DNA of 64,000 nucleotides from Microbacterium oxydans (GTDB lineage: Bacteria > Actinomycetota > Actinomycetes > Actinomycetales > Microbacteriaceae), in the NCBI RefSeq assembly GCF_006540085.1, contig NZ_BJOG01000007.1, positions 124,001 to 188,000 on the forward strand, read 5' to 3'. The notes below the pieces were generated by a model. The model was not told the origin of the DNA and did no database searches. It saw nothing but the letters and a program-made list of their open reading frames with translations. Below, in pieces: positions 34,394-43,675 of this stretch. How positions within the stretch are numbered: the first letter of the stretch is position 1; every line of letters starts with the position of its first letter. The position numbers were made by a program, and so were the translations under genes.

Positions 34394-35320
34394 GTGCCAA
34401 GGAATCGCCGGGTGTTCTCGCTCATGCTCGACAACCGCAGGGCGAAGCTGATGGAGTCGAGAAGGCGCCCAGGGCACTACGAGCTCAGTGTCGACGGGAT
34501 CGCGCAGTCGGTGGTCTCGATGACCGACCCGACCACACTCGAGTACGCGTACACGCAGCACATCGCGAGAGCGATCGATGCCGCGGCTGAGCCCGGTGCA
34601 CCGCTGTTCACCGTGCACCTGGGAGCCGGAGCGCTCACGCTGGCACGCTATGTCGAGGCCACGCGCCCCGGATCCCCGCAGCTCGTGGTCGAGTTCGAAC
34701 CCGCGCTGTATACCGCGGTGATCGCCGCGCTGCCCCTCCCGCCCGGCGCTGATCTGCGCGTCGTCTTCGGGGACGCGCGGGCGGTCGCAGACGCGGAGCT
34801 CCCGGATGGAGGAAAGCCCGCGGGGCCGCCATCCTCCTCTCCCGCGCTCGGCGTCGTCACGTCCGGTGGCAGCGCCGTCGCCACCGATTGGGTGGATGCA
34901 CGCTTCACCGTCGTCGACCTGTGGGACGCCGCGGTCATCCGACACCGTGTGGCCAGCCAGGAGTTCTACCGTCGGGTCGCCGCCCGCTCCGCAGCAGGCG
35001 CCGTCGTGGCGGTGAACCTCCTCGACGGGCACCCGTTCGAGTATTCGCGGCGACAGGCGGCGACGCTGCGGTCGGTGTTCCAGAATGTCGCCGTCGTCCT
35101 GGACGCCGAGCCGGAAGATGACGAGGGGCCTCTCGGCAACGTCGTCGTGTTCGCGAGCGATGAGCCGCTGAGCGTCGTGATGGACCCCGACCTCCTCGGC
35201 GCACCGCGACCGCACATGCTGCACGACGCGTCCCTGACCGCGTGGATCGACGGAGCCCGCATCATGACCGACGCGGACGGCACGGACTCCCCCGACCCCG
35301 ACGACCCGATCTGGGACTAG
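34394..35320 (+). CDS. Spermidine synthase-like SAM-fold protein
   Basis: 308 residues with the Rossmann fold of the SpeE/methyltransferase class: VHLGAGALTLARYVEA (loop I), LVVEFEPALY (acidic end of strand 2), VVFGDAR (strand 3) and FTVVDLWDAAVI. No polyamine-binding set is obvious and a Gly/Pro/Ser-rich insertion lies near residue 145, so activity is uncertain. TAAAAT (34382-34387) ends six bases before the GTG start, suggesting leaderless translation; an alternative GTG at 34412 has AAGGA upstream. The stop codon lies in a 23-bp tandem repeat. Confidence 0.78.
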   Translation: MPRNRRVFSLMLDNRRAKLMESRRRPGHYELSVDGIAQSVVSMTDPTTLEYAYTQHIARAIDAAAEPGAPLFTVHLGAGALTLARYVEATRPGSPQLVVEFEPALYTAVIAALPLPPGADLRVVFGDARAVADAELPDGGKPAGPPSSSPALGVVTSGGSAVATDWVDARFTVVDLWDAAVIRHRVASQEFYRRVAARSAAGAVVAVNLLDGHPFEYSRRQAATLRSVFQNVAVVLDAEPEDDEGPLGNVVVFASDEPLSVVMDPDLLGAPRPHMLHDASLTAWIDGARIMTDADGTDSPDPDDPIWD

Positions 35321-35376
35321 GAGTCGACCCGATCCGGGACGAGGCGTCGAGCCGATCCGGGACTAGGCGTCGACCG
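35308..35376. repeat. 23-bp tandem repeat spanning two stop codons
   Basis: Three imperfect copies (35308-35330, 35331-35353, 35354-35376) of GATCCGGGACTAGGCGTCGA plus three bases. Copy 1 carries the TAG stop of the plus-strand SpeE-like gene. Copy 3 carries, on the other strand, the TAG stop of the membrane-protein gene. Copy 2 has lost the TAG. Confidence 0.9.
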
Positions 35377-36484
35377 GGGACCGGTCGGCCCGCGCATCGG
35401 GAGTGGGCGCTGAGACCGACCCGGCCGTGCGCAGGAAGACGATGATCCAGCTGAAGATCAGCACCGCGGCGATCAGCTCGACCGCGGTGAGGTTGTAGTA
35501 GCCGACCGCGAAGAAGGCGGCGAGCAGGATGATCACCAGAACGTAGATCCAGCCGAACGCCACGAACACGCGCGGGATGGTCGGCAGGAACCACGGCAGC
35601 CCGACGACGATGATCCCGAAGACGACCGTCATGCCCGTCGCGACCGTGTTGTGCAGGAGGAAGAACTCGTCGACGGGGAAGAGCCCGACGCACGCGAGGA
35701 AGATCCCCATCAGGATGAGCCCGCCGCGCACCATGAACCGGCCGCGACGCTCCTCAGGGGTCTCGGCCGGCAGGCCGGCTGTGGCGTACCGGGAGATGGT
35801 CGTGACCATGATCCCGGCGATGACCAGCGTCACGTTGAAGGCGACGGACGCGCTGTTGGTGCTCATCCCGAGCGCGGAGAGGTTGTCACGCCACCAGTGC
35901 ACATCGCTCGAGGCGAGCATGCTGGCGAACGCTCCGACCACGAGGAACACGGCGAGCACCAGCGAGAGCACCATGGGGTTGAGAGCGACCGCGCTGAGGA
36001 AGCAGACGTATCCGGTCAGGGCGAAGGCCACGGCCACCAGGATCGCTCCGGGGAGCGGGAACACCGGGGCGTCCGTGAAGCTCCGCTCGAGGAGTTCGGC
36101 GATGCCGAGCCAGCCGAGGCAGGCGATCGCCGCGTGGGCGAACGCGATGGCGGTGAGGTCGTACCAGCGCAGCCGATCACCCGGCACGCTGAAGCCGTCG
36201 CGGACCGCCTGCGGGTCGGGCCGTTCCGGTCGCACCGCGAGCCGGCCGAGCGTGAACGCGATCACCGCGGTGATGGCTCCGCCGCATGCGGCGAAGACGC
36301 CGATCGACCCGCTGCCGCTGATCGCCAGGTCGTGACCCCAGAACACCGGCAGGCCGATCGCGAACCCCGCGACGAAGAAGCCGGCACCGACGATGAGTGC
36401 CGTCGCCTCGAAGACCGCGGCGGACGTCTCCGGGCCGCGCACCTGTCTCAGCACCTGCACGACTCTGCTCGCCAGCGCGTTCAT
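35363..36484 (-). CDS. DUF998-like multi-pass membrane protein
   Basis: 373 residues with about ten hydrophobic helices. The segment HWWRDNLSALGMSTNSASVAFNVTLVIAG resembles the DUF998 signature (a short loop with SALG and FN before a helix). An N-terminal region has two extra helices. Function unknown. The start has GAAGGACGAGG upstream, with TATGAT about 25 bases earlier. The last codons and stop lie within the 23-bp repeat. Confidence 0.75.
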   Translation of the reverse strand: MNALASRVVQVLRQVRGPETSAAVFEATALIVGAGFFVAGFAIGLPVFWGHDLAISGSGSIGVFAACGGAITAVIAFTLGRLAVRPERPDPQAVRDGFSVPGDRLRWYDLTAIAFAHAAIACLGWLGIAELLERSFTDAPVFPLPGAILVAVAFALTGYVCFLSAVALNPMVLSLVLAVFLVVGAFASMLASSDVHWWRDNLSALGMSTNSASVAFNVTLVIAGIMVTTISRYATAGLPAETPEERRGRFMVRGGLILMGIFLACVGLFPVDEFFLLHNTVATGMTVVFGIIVVGLPWFLPTIPRVFVAFGWIYVLVIILLAAFFAVGYYNLTAVELIAAVLIFSWIIVFLRTAGSVSAPTPDARADRSPVDA

Positions 36485-36599
36485 CCTCGTCCTTCCCGGT
36501 CCACATCATAGAAGGAGCGCAGATCCGGCGCGGCCGGTGGTACCATCACGGAACGGATCGTATACAACGTCGTCGTTCCACCACCCGAGGTGATCAGTC

Positions 36600-37556
36600 A
36601 TGAACGGTGCACCCGCTGCCCCCGCCGAATCGGTATCGACTCTCGTCGCGCGCAACATCAGTGATTTCAGAGCCGCCGTCTCCGAGTCCTTCGTCCCGCT
36701 GCAGGTCTCCACGGCAGGGCCCGACCACTTCCGCGGCGTCATCCGTGGTGCGTCCGTCGACGAGGTCCACGTGACCGAAGTGCGCGCCACATCGCACATC
36801 GTCGAGCGCACCCCGGAGCTGATCGCCAGGAGCGACCGGTCCTACTTCAAGCTCAGCCTGATGCTCGCCGGCACCGGCCTGTTGATCCAGGACGATCGGG
36901 AGGCCGTGCTCCAGGCCGGGGATCTCGCGGTGTACGACACCGATCGGCCGTACTCGCTCGTCTTCGACGAGGGGTTCCGCACGATGGTCGTCATGTTCCC
37001 GAAGCACCTCCTGAGCCTTCCCCCCGACGTGGTCGGCCAGCTCACCGCCGTGCGCATCTCCGGGCAGGAGGGTCTGGGCGGCATGGTCGTGCCGTACCTC
37101 ACCCAACTCGCCGGGAACCTCGACCAGCTCGCCGGTGCCACCGGGGCACGCCTCGCGCACAGCGCCCTCGACCTAGTCTCCACGGTCTTCACCCGCGAGC
37201 TCGGGCTCGACGGTGTCTCGGCGGATCCGCATCGCGCGCTCGTGCAGCGCATCCGCTCCCACATCGACCGGAACCTCGCGTCGACCGACCTCGGTCCCGC
37301 ATCGATCGCCTCGGCACACTTCATCTCGAGCCGTCACCTGCACGGCCTGTTCCAGGAGCAGGGTGTGACCGTGTCGACGTGGATCCGCACGCGCCGTCTC
37401 GAACAGTGCCGCCGCGATCTGCTCGACCCGATGCTCGCCGACCGACCCGTGGCCGCGATCGCCGCCCGCTGGGGCTTCGTCGACGCGGCGCACTTCAGTC
37501 GCGCATTCAAGTCGGCATTCGGGATCTCCCCCAGCGAGTACCGCGCCGCACACTGA
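36600..37556 (+). CDS. AraC family transcriptional regulator
   Basis: 318 residues. The N-terminal cupin-like AraC-binding domain (PF14525 type; about 40-180, LSLMLAGTGLLIQDDREAVLQAGDLAVYDTDRPYSLVF) precedes two C-terminal helix-turn-helix motifs (about 215-315, ending WGFVDAAHFSRAFKSAFGISPSEYRAAH). Such domain pairs are seen in regulators of aromatic and amine catabolism (FeaR/XylS-like). It reads towards the MoaF-Liv gene set and is its probable activator. TATACA at 36561-36566 may be the -10 box. Confidence 0.9.
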   Translation: MNGAPAAPAESVSTLVARNISDFRAAVSESFVPLQVSTAGPDHFRGVIRGASVDEVHVTEVRATSHIVERTPELIARSDRSYFKLSLMLAGTGLLIQDDREAVLQAGDLAVYDTDRPYSLVFDEGFRTMVVMFPKHLLSLPPDVVGQLTAVRISGQEGLGGMVVPYLTQLAGNLDQLAGATGARLAHSALDLVSTVFTRELGLDGVSADPHRALVQRIRSHIDRNLASTDLGPASIASAHFISSRHLHGLFQEQGVTVSTWIRTRRLEQCRRDLLDPMLADRPVAAIAARWGFVDAAHFSRAFKSAFGISPSEYRAAH

Positions 37557-37755
37557 GCGCGACCCGAGGACTCACCGTGCGGGACCGGTGATCGATGCGC
37601 GCGGAATCGCCGTCATGACCGCTTGCCCTGGACGGCACGCCGGTTGACTCTCGGCGCGCGATGGGCCTCGCGACCTTGAGCCCCTGAGGGCGTCGGACCG
37701 AGCATGAGGCAAGCGCATCGCGACGACGCGGTGCCCGGGGCGAAGAGGCCCTGCC

Positions 37756-38565
37756 GTGTGCGACGTCTGGACCCGCATGACCGACATCACGACCGACCCG
37801 GCACTGGATGAATGGCGAACCTACGATGAGTTCGCCGCCGGGATCGACACCTTCCGCCTGCCGAGCACGCTGCTCGCCGGAACCTCCTTGACGCTGACCC
37901 TCGACGACGGCGGCACGCTCTCGCTGCGCTTCGACGAGGAGACCGTCACCTGGGAGGGCTTCGGGTTCGGCGGCACGGACCCGTATGACGCCGTCCGTGT
38001 GCGCGAGGACGTCGTGTTCATCAACATCCCGTTCGAGAGCCGGGAGCGCGAGGCACTGACGGTCGTGGTCTCCTCCTCCACGCATCGGGCGACCGTCATC
38101 CGCTCCCGCATCGCCGCCGAGGCCGTCGAGGGCACTCCGCAGGTCGGACAGGACTTCTGGGCGGCCACGACGGATGCGGGACCGGCCACCGGCGAGGTCC
38201 CCGGCCCCAGCCGCGACCTGATCGGCAAGCGCAACATCTACCGTTACAGCCCGTACCACCTGTACGAGCACGTGTACGTGTCGAGCCAGCGGTACGCGTG
38301 GCAGTGCCTCGAGGGCGTGCAGCGCGGTCACGGCGACATGGACCTGTCGACCGTCTGGAAGTTCGCCGACGGCCTGTACCTGTTCTGCTTCCGCGAGTTC
38401 CGCATCGCCGTCGCGAGCGTGTGGCTGCACGACCTCGGCTACCAGCTGATGACGACCGGGATCTTCCTCGGGCTGAACGGCGATGGCGACTCCGAGCACT
38501 CCAGGGCCGGCGGGCACATCTACCCGCTCGGCTCGGTCGCCTATCCCGACGCGCAGCCCGTCTGA
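37756..38565 (+). CDS. MoaF family protein (first copy)
   Basis: 269 residues, calycin-like beta protein of the MoaF family (MoaF N and C domains). The diagnostic stretch LYEHVYVSSQRYAWQCLEG is shared, residue for residue in most places, with the second copy at 49460. Databases often label this family molybdenum cofactor biosynthesis protein F, but the name comes from the monoamine-regulated moaEF genes of Klebsiella; no cofactor-synthesis role is supported here. GTG 37756 has GAAGAGG upstream; ATG 37777 is an alternative start. The 200 bases before it hold no gene and no convincing promoter. Confidence 0.82.
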   Translation: MCDVWTRMTDITTDPALDEWRTYDEFAAGIDTFRLPSTLLAGTSLTLTLDDGGTLSLRFDEETVTWEGFGFGGTDPYDAVRVREDVVFINIPFESREREALTVVVSSSTHRATVIRSRIAAEAVEGTPQVGQDFWAATTDAGPATGEVPGPSRDLIGKRNIYRYSPYHLYEHVYVSSQRYAWQCLEGVQRGHGDMDLSTVWKFADGLYLFCFREFRIAVASVWLHDLGYQLMTTGIFLGLNGDGDSEHSRAGGHIYPLGSVAYPDAQPV

Positions 38566-38589
38566 TCGACAGCGAGAACAGGAGACACC

Positions 38590-38979
38590 ATGGGCAATGC
38601 CGACATCATCCGCGAACACTACGCGGCGAGCGACCGCGGCGACCTCGACGGGATGCTCGCGCCGTTCGCACCCGATGTGCAGTGGACCGAGGCCGCCGGC
38701 TTCCCCTACGCGGGAACCTACATCGGCCCCGACGCGGTGGCCGCCAACGTGTTCCAGCGCATCCAGGAGGACTGGGACGACTACACCGTGGCCATCGACG
38801 AGGTCCTCGACGCCGGCGATGCGGTCGTGGGCATCGGCACCTACTCCGGCACCTATCGGCGCACCGGCCGCTTCTTCGCCGCACGGGTGGCCCATGTGTG
38901 GCGCCTGGCGGACGGCAAGGTCGTGGCCTTCGAGCAGTTCACCGACACCGAGCTCGTGTCCCGCGCGCTGCGCGACTGA
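38590..38979 (+). CDS. SnoaL/NTF2-like protein
   Basis: 129-residue alpha+beta cone fold protein of the SnoaL-like/ketosteroid-isomerase class: IIREHYAASDRGDLDGMLAPFAPDVQWTEA, then GPDAVAANVF and VAHVWRLADGKVVAFEQFTDT. Members are small isomerases, hydrolases or cyclases; a His in VAHVW is conserved but the reaction cannot be read. It lies 24 bases after the MoaF gene, with ribosome site CAGGAGA, in the same operon. Confidence 0.83.
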   Translation: MGNADIIREHYAASDRGDLDGMLAPFAPDVQWTEAAGFPYAGTYIGPDAVAANVFQRIQEDWDDYTVAIDEVLDAGDAVVGIGTYSGTYRRTGRFFAARVAHVWRLADGKVVAFEQFTDTELVSRALRD

Positions 38980-39052
38980 GCGACGCCACCCCATCACTGC
39001 ACGACACGAACGGCACGCACAGCACGATCCGAACACGAGAGGCAGGAACCAC

Positions 39053-40225
39053 ATGAACAAGCGCGCATCAGGCGCCGCGGCACTCATCGCCGTGGCAGCC
39101 CTCGCCCTGGCCGGCTGCGCCGGAGGAGACGGCGGATCCGGTGGGGGCGACGGAGCCCCGATCGTGGTCGGGTCCATCAACACCATCAGCGGGCCGGCCA
39201 CCTTCCCCGAGGCCTCCCAGGCGGCGGCCGCGGTCTTCGACGCCTTCAACGACGCCGGAGGACTGGACGGCCGCAAGATCGACTACAAGACCCTCGATGA
39301 CAAGGGCGACCCCGCCACGGCGACCGCCTCGGCCAGGGAACTGGTCGGCAGCGACGGCGCCGTCGCGCTGGTCGGCTCCGCGAGCCTGATCGAGTGCGAG
39401 ATCAACGCCAAGTACTACGAGCAGGAGAGCATCCTGTCGATGCCGGGAATCGGCGTCGACACCGGCTGCTTCGACAGCGAGAACATCTCGCCGGCGAACG
39501 TCGGCCCGTTCAACGACATGACCCTCACGCTGCAGTACGGATCCGAGGTGCTCGGGCTCGACGACATCTGCATCCTGCTGGAGATCGCCGGCTCCACCCG
39601 GCCGACCTACCAGGCCGCCATCGACAAGTGGTCGGAGATCACCGGCAAGGAGCCGAAGTACGTCGACGACACCGTTCCGTACGGCGCATCCGACTACACC
39701 CCGTACATCGTCAAGGCGCGCGAGGCCGGCTGCAAGGCCCTCGCGATCAACCCCGTCGAGCCGGACGCGATCGGTCAGGTCAAGGCCGCGAACGCCCAGG
39801 GCTGGGACGACGTCACCTGGCTGTACCTGACGAGCGTCTACAGCGAGAACTTCGCCGAGGCCGTGGACGATGCGGGAGCCGGCATCTACGTTCCCGCCGA
39901 GTTCTACCCGTTCACGGACGACAGCGAGATCAACGCCGACTGGCGCACCCTGATGGAGGACAACGACATCCCGCTGACGTCGTTCAGTCAGGGCGGCTAC
40001 CTCGCGGCGACCTACTTCATCGAGGTGCTCAAGGGCATCGACGGCGACATCACCCGTGAGAGCGTCTCCGAGGCGCTGAAGAACATGGAGCCGATCGAGA
40101 ACCCGATGGTCGGCACGCCCTACGCGTTCGGCACGCAGAACACCGCGGGCTGGCCGATCATCCTCAAGTCCGGCACCCACGCCTGGGAGCAGGTCGCCGA
40201 CGACTGGCTCCGCATCGGCGAGTAG
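39053..40225 (+). CDS. Branched-chain amino acid-type ABC transporter substrate-binding lipoprotein
   Basis: 390 residues, LivJ/LivK-like periplasmic-binding fold type I. Signal peptide with lipobox LAGC, Gly/Asp-rich linker, then PIVVGSINTISGPATFPEASQAAAAVFDAFNDAGGLDGRKIDY. Two Cys pairs may form disulfides. Such proteins bind branched-chain amino acids, amides, urea or aromatic compounds; the enzymes around it suggest an amine or amide. A 12-bp hairpin separates it from the permease genes, which would raise its level over theirs. Confidence 0.86.
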   Translation: MNKRASGAAALIAVAALALAGCAGGDGGSGGGDGAPIVVGSINTISGPATFPEASQAAAAVFDAFNDAGGLDGRKIDYKTLDDKGDPATATASARELVGSDGAVALVGSASLIECEINAKYYEQESILSMPGIGVDTGCFDSENISPANVGPFNDMTLTLQYGSEVLGLDDICILLEIAGSTRPTYQAAIDKWSEITGKEPKYVDDTVPYGASDYTPYIVKAREAGCKALAINPVEPDAIGQVKAANAQGWDDVTWLYLTSVYSENFAEAVDDAGAGIYVPAEFYPFTDDSEINADWRTLMEDNDIPLTSFSQGGYLAATYFIEVLKGIDGDITRESVSEALKNMEPIENPMVGTPYAFGTQNTAGWPIILKSGTHAWEQVADDWLRIGE

Positions 40226-40236
40226 TCCACCAGACC

Positions 40237-40268
40237 GCCTGCCGCCGGGCGCATTACCGGCGGCAGGC
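40237..40268 (+). terminator. Intercistronic hairpin after the binding-protein gene
   Basis: 12-bp perfect stem (40237-40248 with 40257-40268), 8-base loop, no T-run. It probably attenuates read-through or protects the upstream message. Confidence 0.65.
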
Positions 40269-40304
40269 ACCTTCCCCCTCCCCCTCGGAACAGAAAGGAC
40301 GCCC

Positions 40305-41165
40305 ATGCTGCAAGGTGCCATCGCGGGGCTCGCCGCCGGCGGTCTCTACGCGGTTCTCGGCGTATGCCTGACGCTCATGTCCCGGCTCGTGCGGGTCGTG
40401 AACTTCGCCCAGGCCGCGACCGGCATGTTCGGCGGCTTCACAGCCGTGTGGTTCGTGCGCGAACTGGGGCTGCCCATCTGGGTCGGCTCCGTGCTCGGGG
40501 TGCTCGTGGCAGGGCTGCTGGCCGCGGCGATCGGCTTCATCGCTGCGACGTGGCTGTCCGAAGCGTCGACCACGACCCGCTCGGCGATGACCGTCGGCCC
40601 GCTGCTGCTGCTGATCTCGATGTCGTTCATCCTGTTCGGCAACAAACCGCAGCCGTTCGCGCCGATCATCGCCGGGCCCGCTTTCACGACCGGCGGCGTC
40701 GTCGTCAGCCAGGTCACGGTCGCAACCGTCGCGATGGCGATCGTGACGGCCATCGCCGTGCGCATCGTCCTGCGTCGCACCAGAGTCGGAACGCAGCTGC
40801 GCGCCCTCTCCGAGCGCCCCACGACGGCCGAACTGCTCGGCATCCGCTCGCGGCCGCTCTCCATCGCGGTGTGGTTCGTCACGGGTGTGATCAGCGCGAT
40901 CGCGATCATCATCGTGGCGCCGTCGCAGTCCAACGACGCGACGAGCCTGTCGATGCTCATCGTGCCCGCCGCCGCGGCCGCGCTCCTCGGCGGCTTCCGC
41001 CGTCTCGACCTCGCCGTCGCCGGCGGACTCATCCTCGGCGTGCTCGGCGGACTCGTCGCCCAGATCGGCGAGGTCGCGCTGGTGCGCAACTTCCTCCCGT
41101 TCCTGTTCATCGTCGTCCTGCTGCTCTGGACGCAGCGCAAGGAGGTGTGGGATGCCGCTCGTTGA
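40305..41165 (+). CDS. Branched-chain amino acid-type ABC permease, LivH type
   Basis: 286 residues, eight or so helices. It has GLAAGGLYAVLGVCLTLM near the N-terminus and the coupling loop LRALSERPTTAELLGIRSRPL. It ends QRKEVWDAAR; its last 14 bases overlap the LivM-LivG fusion gene. It forms one half of the translocation path. Ribosome site GAAAGGA. Confidence 0.9.
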   Translation: MLQGAIAGLAAGGLYAVLGVCLTLMSRLVRVVNFAQAATGMFGGFTAVWFVRELGLPIWVGSVLGVLVAGLLAAAIGFIAATWLSEASTTTRSAMTVGPLLLLISMSFILFGNKPQPFAPIIAGPAFTTGGVVVSQVTVATVAMAIVTAIAVRIVLRRTRVGTQLRALSERPTTAELLGIRSRPLSIAVWFVTGVISAIAIIIVAPSQSNDATSLSMLIVPAAAAALLGGFRRLDLAVAGGLILGVLGGLVAQIGEVALVRNFLPFLFIVVLLLWTQRKEVWDAAR

Positions 41166-42924
41166 CCGCCCCTGGTTCCGCGTCACCTGGCCGTTCGCCG
41201 TCGCCCTCGTCGGCATCGGGGTCGGTGCGATCCTCAGCTCGGCCCTGCCCGGGTACTTCGTCTTCCTCGCCATCAGCGCGGTCACCGCCGCCATCGCCAT
41301 CCTCGGCCTCGGCATCGTGACCGGCTCCGCAGGGATGATCGCCCTGTGCCAGCTCACGTTCGCAGCCGTCGGCGCCTGGATCGTGTCGCTGCTCAACGTT
41401 GTGCAGGCGCCGGGAGGATTCCTCCTATGGCTGATCCTCGGCGGTGTCGCGGCGGGGCTCGTCGGCATCCTGGTCGGCCTTCCCGCCCTGCGGCTGCGGG
41501 GGGTGAACCTGGCGGTCGTGACCCTCGGCTTCGCCGCAGCGGCCGACGTCACGCTGGTGCAGATCCAGTTCCCCGGCTCGGCGGACGGCACGGCCATCGA
41601 ACGACCGGAGATGTTCTCGAACGACCGCCAGTTCTTCTTCCTGTCCATCGTCGTGCTCGCGGTCTGCGCCCTCGGAGTGTTCTTCCTGCAGCGGGGCCGC
41701 TGGGGGTCGAGCTGGAAGGCCGTGGCATTCTCCGAACGGGGAACCGCCGCCTCGGGGCAGAGCGTGCAGGCGGCCAAGCTGACCGCCTTCGCCGTCTCCG
41801 CGGCCCTCGGCGGCATCTCGGGTGGGCTGCTGGCCGGTCAGGTGCAGCTGCCGTTCGCGTCGAGCTTCACGCCGCTGCAGTCCCTCGCGCTCTACGTGCT
41901 GGCGATCATGTCCGGCGCCCACCTGATCGACATGGCGATCTTCGGCGGGCTGCTCTGGGTGCTCGTTCCCGAGCTGCTCAAGCGCTGGGGTGTGCCGCAG
42001 GACTGGGCTTTCGTCGTCTTCGGCGTGCTGGGCGTGCAGGCTCTCACCAGCGGGACCAACCTCGGCCAGGGCATTCGCAACCTGCTCTACCTCCGCGCGG
42101 ACCGGCGAACCGCGAACGCGCAGCTCACCGCCCTGCCGGCCGATGCCGGAGCCGATGCCTCGGCCGTCACGACGACGACAACGGCCACGGTCGACGATGC
42201 GGACCTGCGTGGTGCGCCCGTGCTCACCGTGGAGGGTCTCACCGTGCAGTTCGGCGCACTCAAGGCACTGGACGATGTGTCGTTCCAGGTGCCGGCCGCA
42301 TCGATCATGGGGCTGATCGGGCCCAACGGCGCAGGGAAGTCGACCTTCGTCGACGCGATCAGCGGCTTCCTGCCGAAGCACGGAGGACGTGTGCTGCTCG
42401 GCGACCGCGACCTGGCCGGCCTCTCCCCCACCCGTCGCGCGAGATTGGGGCTGCGGCGCACGTTCCAGCAGGATCGGGTCCCGCCCGCGCTCACGGTCGG
42501 CGGCTACGTGCGGTTCGTAGCCAGACGCCGGCTCGCGAAGGCCGACATCGACGAGGTGCTGGAGTTCTTCGGCTGCCCTCCCTCCCGCGCGCGCCTGTCG
42601 AGCGTCGACGTCGGCACCCGGAGGCTCGTGGAGGTCGCCGCGAACGTCGCCGCCCGACCCCGTCTGCTGATCCTCGACGAACCCGCTGCCGGCCTGTCGC
42701 ACGAGGAGCACCTGGCGCTCGCGGCACGTCTGCGAGACCTGCCGGCGCGCTACGGCGTCGCGCTGATCATCATCGAGCACGACCTCGACCTCGTGCGCTC
42801 CGTGTGCCCCACTCTGACCGTGCTCGACTTCGGTCGGGTGCTGGCGAGCGGGCCGCAGGCCGAGGTGCTCGCGAACCCCGACGTGGTGAAGGCCTACATG
42901 GGAGAGACGGAGCTGCTGACATGA
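41152..42924 (+). CDS. Fused LivM-type permease and LivG-type ATPase
   Basis: 590 residues combining two normally separate subunits. Residues 1-320 are a LivM-like permease (coupling loop WKAVAFSERGTAASGQSVQAAKLTAFAVSAALGG). A Thr/Ala-rich linker (about 325-355) joins it to a LivG-type ATPase (about 355-590): Walker A GPNGAGKST, Q-loop RTFQQDR, Walker B LLILDEPAAGLS, switch His in IIIEHDLD. The signature, normally LSYGQQRRLEIA, reads SVDVGTRRLVEVA: the Gly is kept but Ser-Gln-Gln are replaced, so this site may hydrolyse ATP poorly. The partner LivF site is canonical. ATGA overlap with the next gene. Confidence 0.87.
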   Translation: MPLVDRPWFRVTWPFAVALVGIGVGAILSSALPGYFVFLAISAVTAAIAILGLGIVTGSAGMIALCQLTFAAVGAWIVSLLNVVQAPGGFLLWLILGGVAAGLVGILVGLPALRLRGVNLAVVTLGFAAAADVTLVQIQFPGSADGTAIERPEMFSNDRQFFFLSIVVLAVCALGVFFLQRGRWGSSWKAVAFSERGTAASGQSVQAAKLTAFAVSAALGGISGGLLAGQVQLPFASSFTPLQSLALYVLAIMSGAHLIDMAIFGGLLWVLVPELLKRWGVPQDWAFVVFGVLGVQALTSGTNLGQGIRNLLYLRADRRTANAQLTALPADAGADASAVTTTTTATVDDADLRGAPVLTVEGLTVQFGALKALDDVSFQVPAASIMGLIGPNGAGKSTFVDAISGFLPKHGGRVLLGDRDLAGLSPTRRARLGLRRTFQQDRVPPALTVGGYVRFVARRRLAKADIDEVLEFFGCPPSRARLSSVDVGTRRLVEVAANVAARPRLLILDEPAAGLSHEEHLALAARLRDLPARYGVALIIIEHDLDLVRSVCPTLTVLDFGRVLASGPQAEVLANPDVVKAYMGETELLT

Positions 42925-43613
42925 GCGAACTCGTGCTGGACGCCGTGACGGTGAGTCGCGGAGCCGGACCCGTCATCTCCGACGTCTCGCTGCGGGTCGC
43001 CGGCGGCGAGGTGCTGGCCCTGGTCGGCCCCAACGGTGCGGGGAAGACGAGTCTGATCGAATCCGTCTCCGGTGTGACCCCTCACTCCGCGGGGACGATC
43101 ACCCTGGACGGCGAACCCATCGACCGGCTCTCCCGCGTCACGAGGGCGCGCCGCGGCATCGTGCACATCGAGCAGGGCCGTGCCGTCTTCCCGTCGCTGA
43201 CCGTGCGGGAGAACCTCTCGCTCACAGCGCGCACCCCTTCGGAGTTCGACGCCGTCCTGGCGCAGTTCCCCGAACTCGAGAAACGCATCGACGCCCCCAC
43301 CGCCCTGCTGTCGGGTGGGGAGCAGCAGATGGTCGTGCTGGCCAGGGCATTCGCCGCGAAACCGCGCATCCTGCTGATCGACGAGATGTCGCTCGGCCTC
43401 GCCCCCGTCGTCTTCCTGAGGCTGATGCCGATCGTGCAGTCCATCGCCGAGTCCGGGGTCGGGGTGCTGCTGGTCGAGCAGTTCACCCAGCTCGCTCTCG
43501 GGTTGGCCGAGGAAGCGGTGGTCGTCGCCGGCGGGCGCGTCTCGTTCCAGGGCACGGCGCAGGCGTTGCAGGAGGACCCCGCGTTGCTGCACCGGGCCTA
43601 CCTCGGCGGCTGA
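42921..43613 (+). CDS. Branched-chain amino acid-type ABC ATPase, LivF type
   Basis: 230 residues. Walker A GPNGAGKTS, Q-loop HIEQGRAVFPSLTV, signature LSGGEQQMVVLARAF, Walker B ILLIDEMSLGLAP, switch His replaced by Gln (LLVEQFTQLAL) as is usual in LivF. It pairs with the ATPase half of the fusion protein. The start overlaps the fusion stop (ATGA). Last gene of the transport operon. Confidence 0.92.
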   Translation: MSELVLDAVTVSRGAGPVISDVSLRVAGGEVLALVGPNGAGKTSLIESVSGVTPHSAGTITLDGEPIDRLSRVTRARRGIVHIEQGRAVFPSLTVRENLSLTARTPSEFDAVLAQFPELEKRIDAPTALLSGGEQQMVVLARAFAAKPRILLIDEMSLGLAPVVFLRLMPIVQSIAESGVGVLLVEQFTQLALGLAEEAVVVAGGRVSFQGTAQALQEDPALLHRAYLGG

Positions 43614-43675
43614 GCACGTGTCGGGGGTCGAGCGACCGTCGGCGATCACCGGGACGTGGGGATTAGCCTGAGAGG

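Noticed and set aside
37557..37755. Small gene in the gap before the first MoaF gene
   Set aside because: Short frames here lack ribosome sites and typical codon use; a TTGACT box has no -10 partner at the right distance.
37756..38565. Molybdenum cofactor biosynthesis role for MoaF
   Set aside because: No other cofactor genes are nearby and the family name derives from a monoamine operon; context is catabolic.
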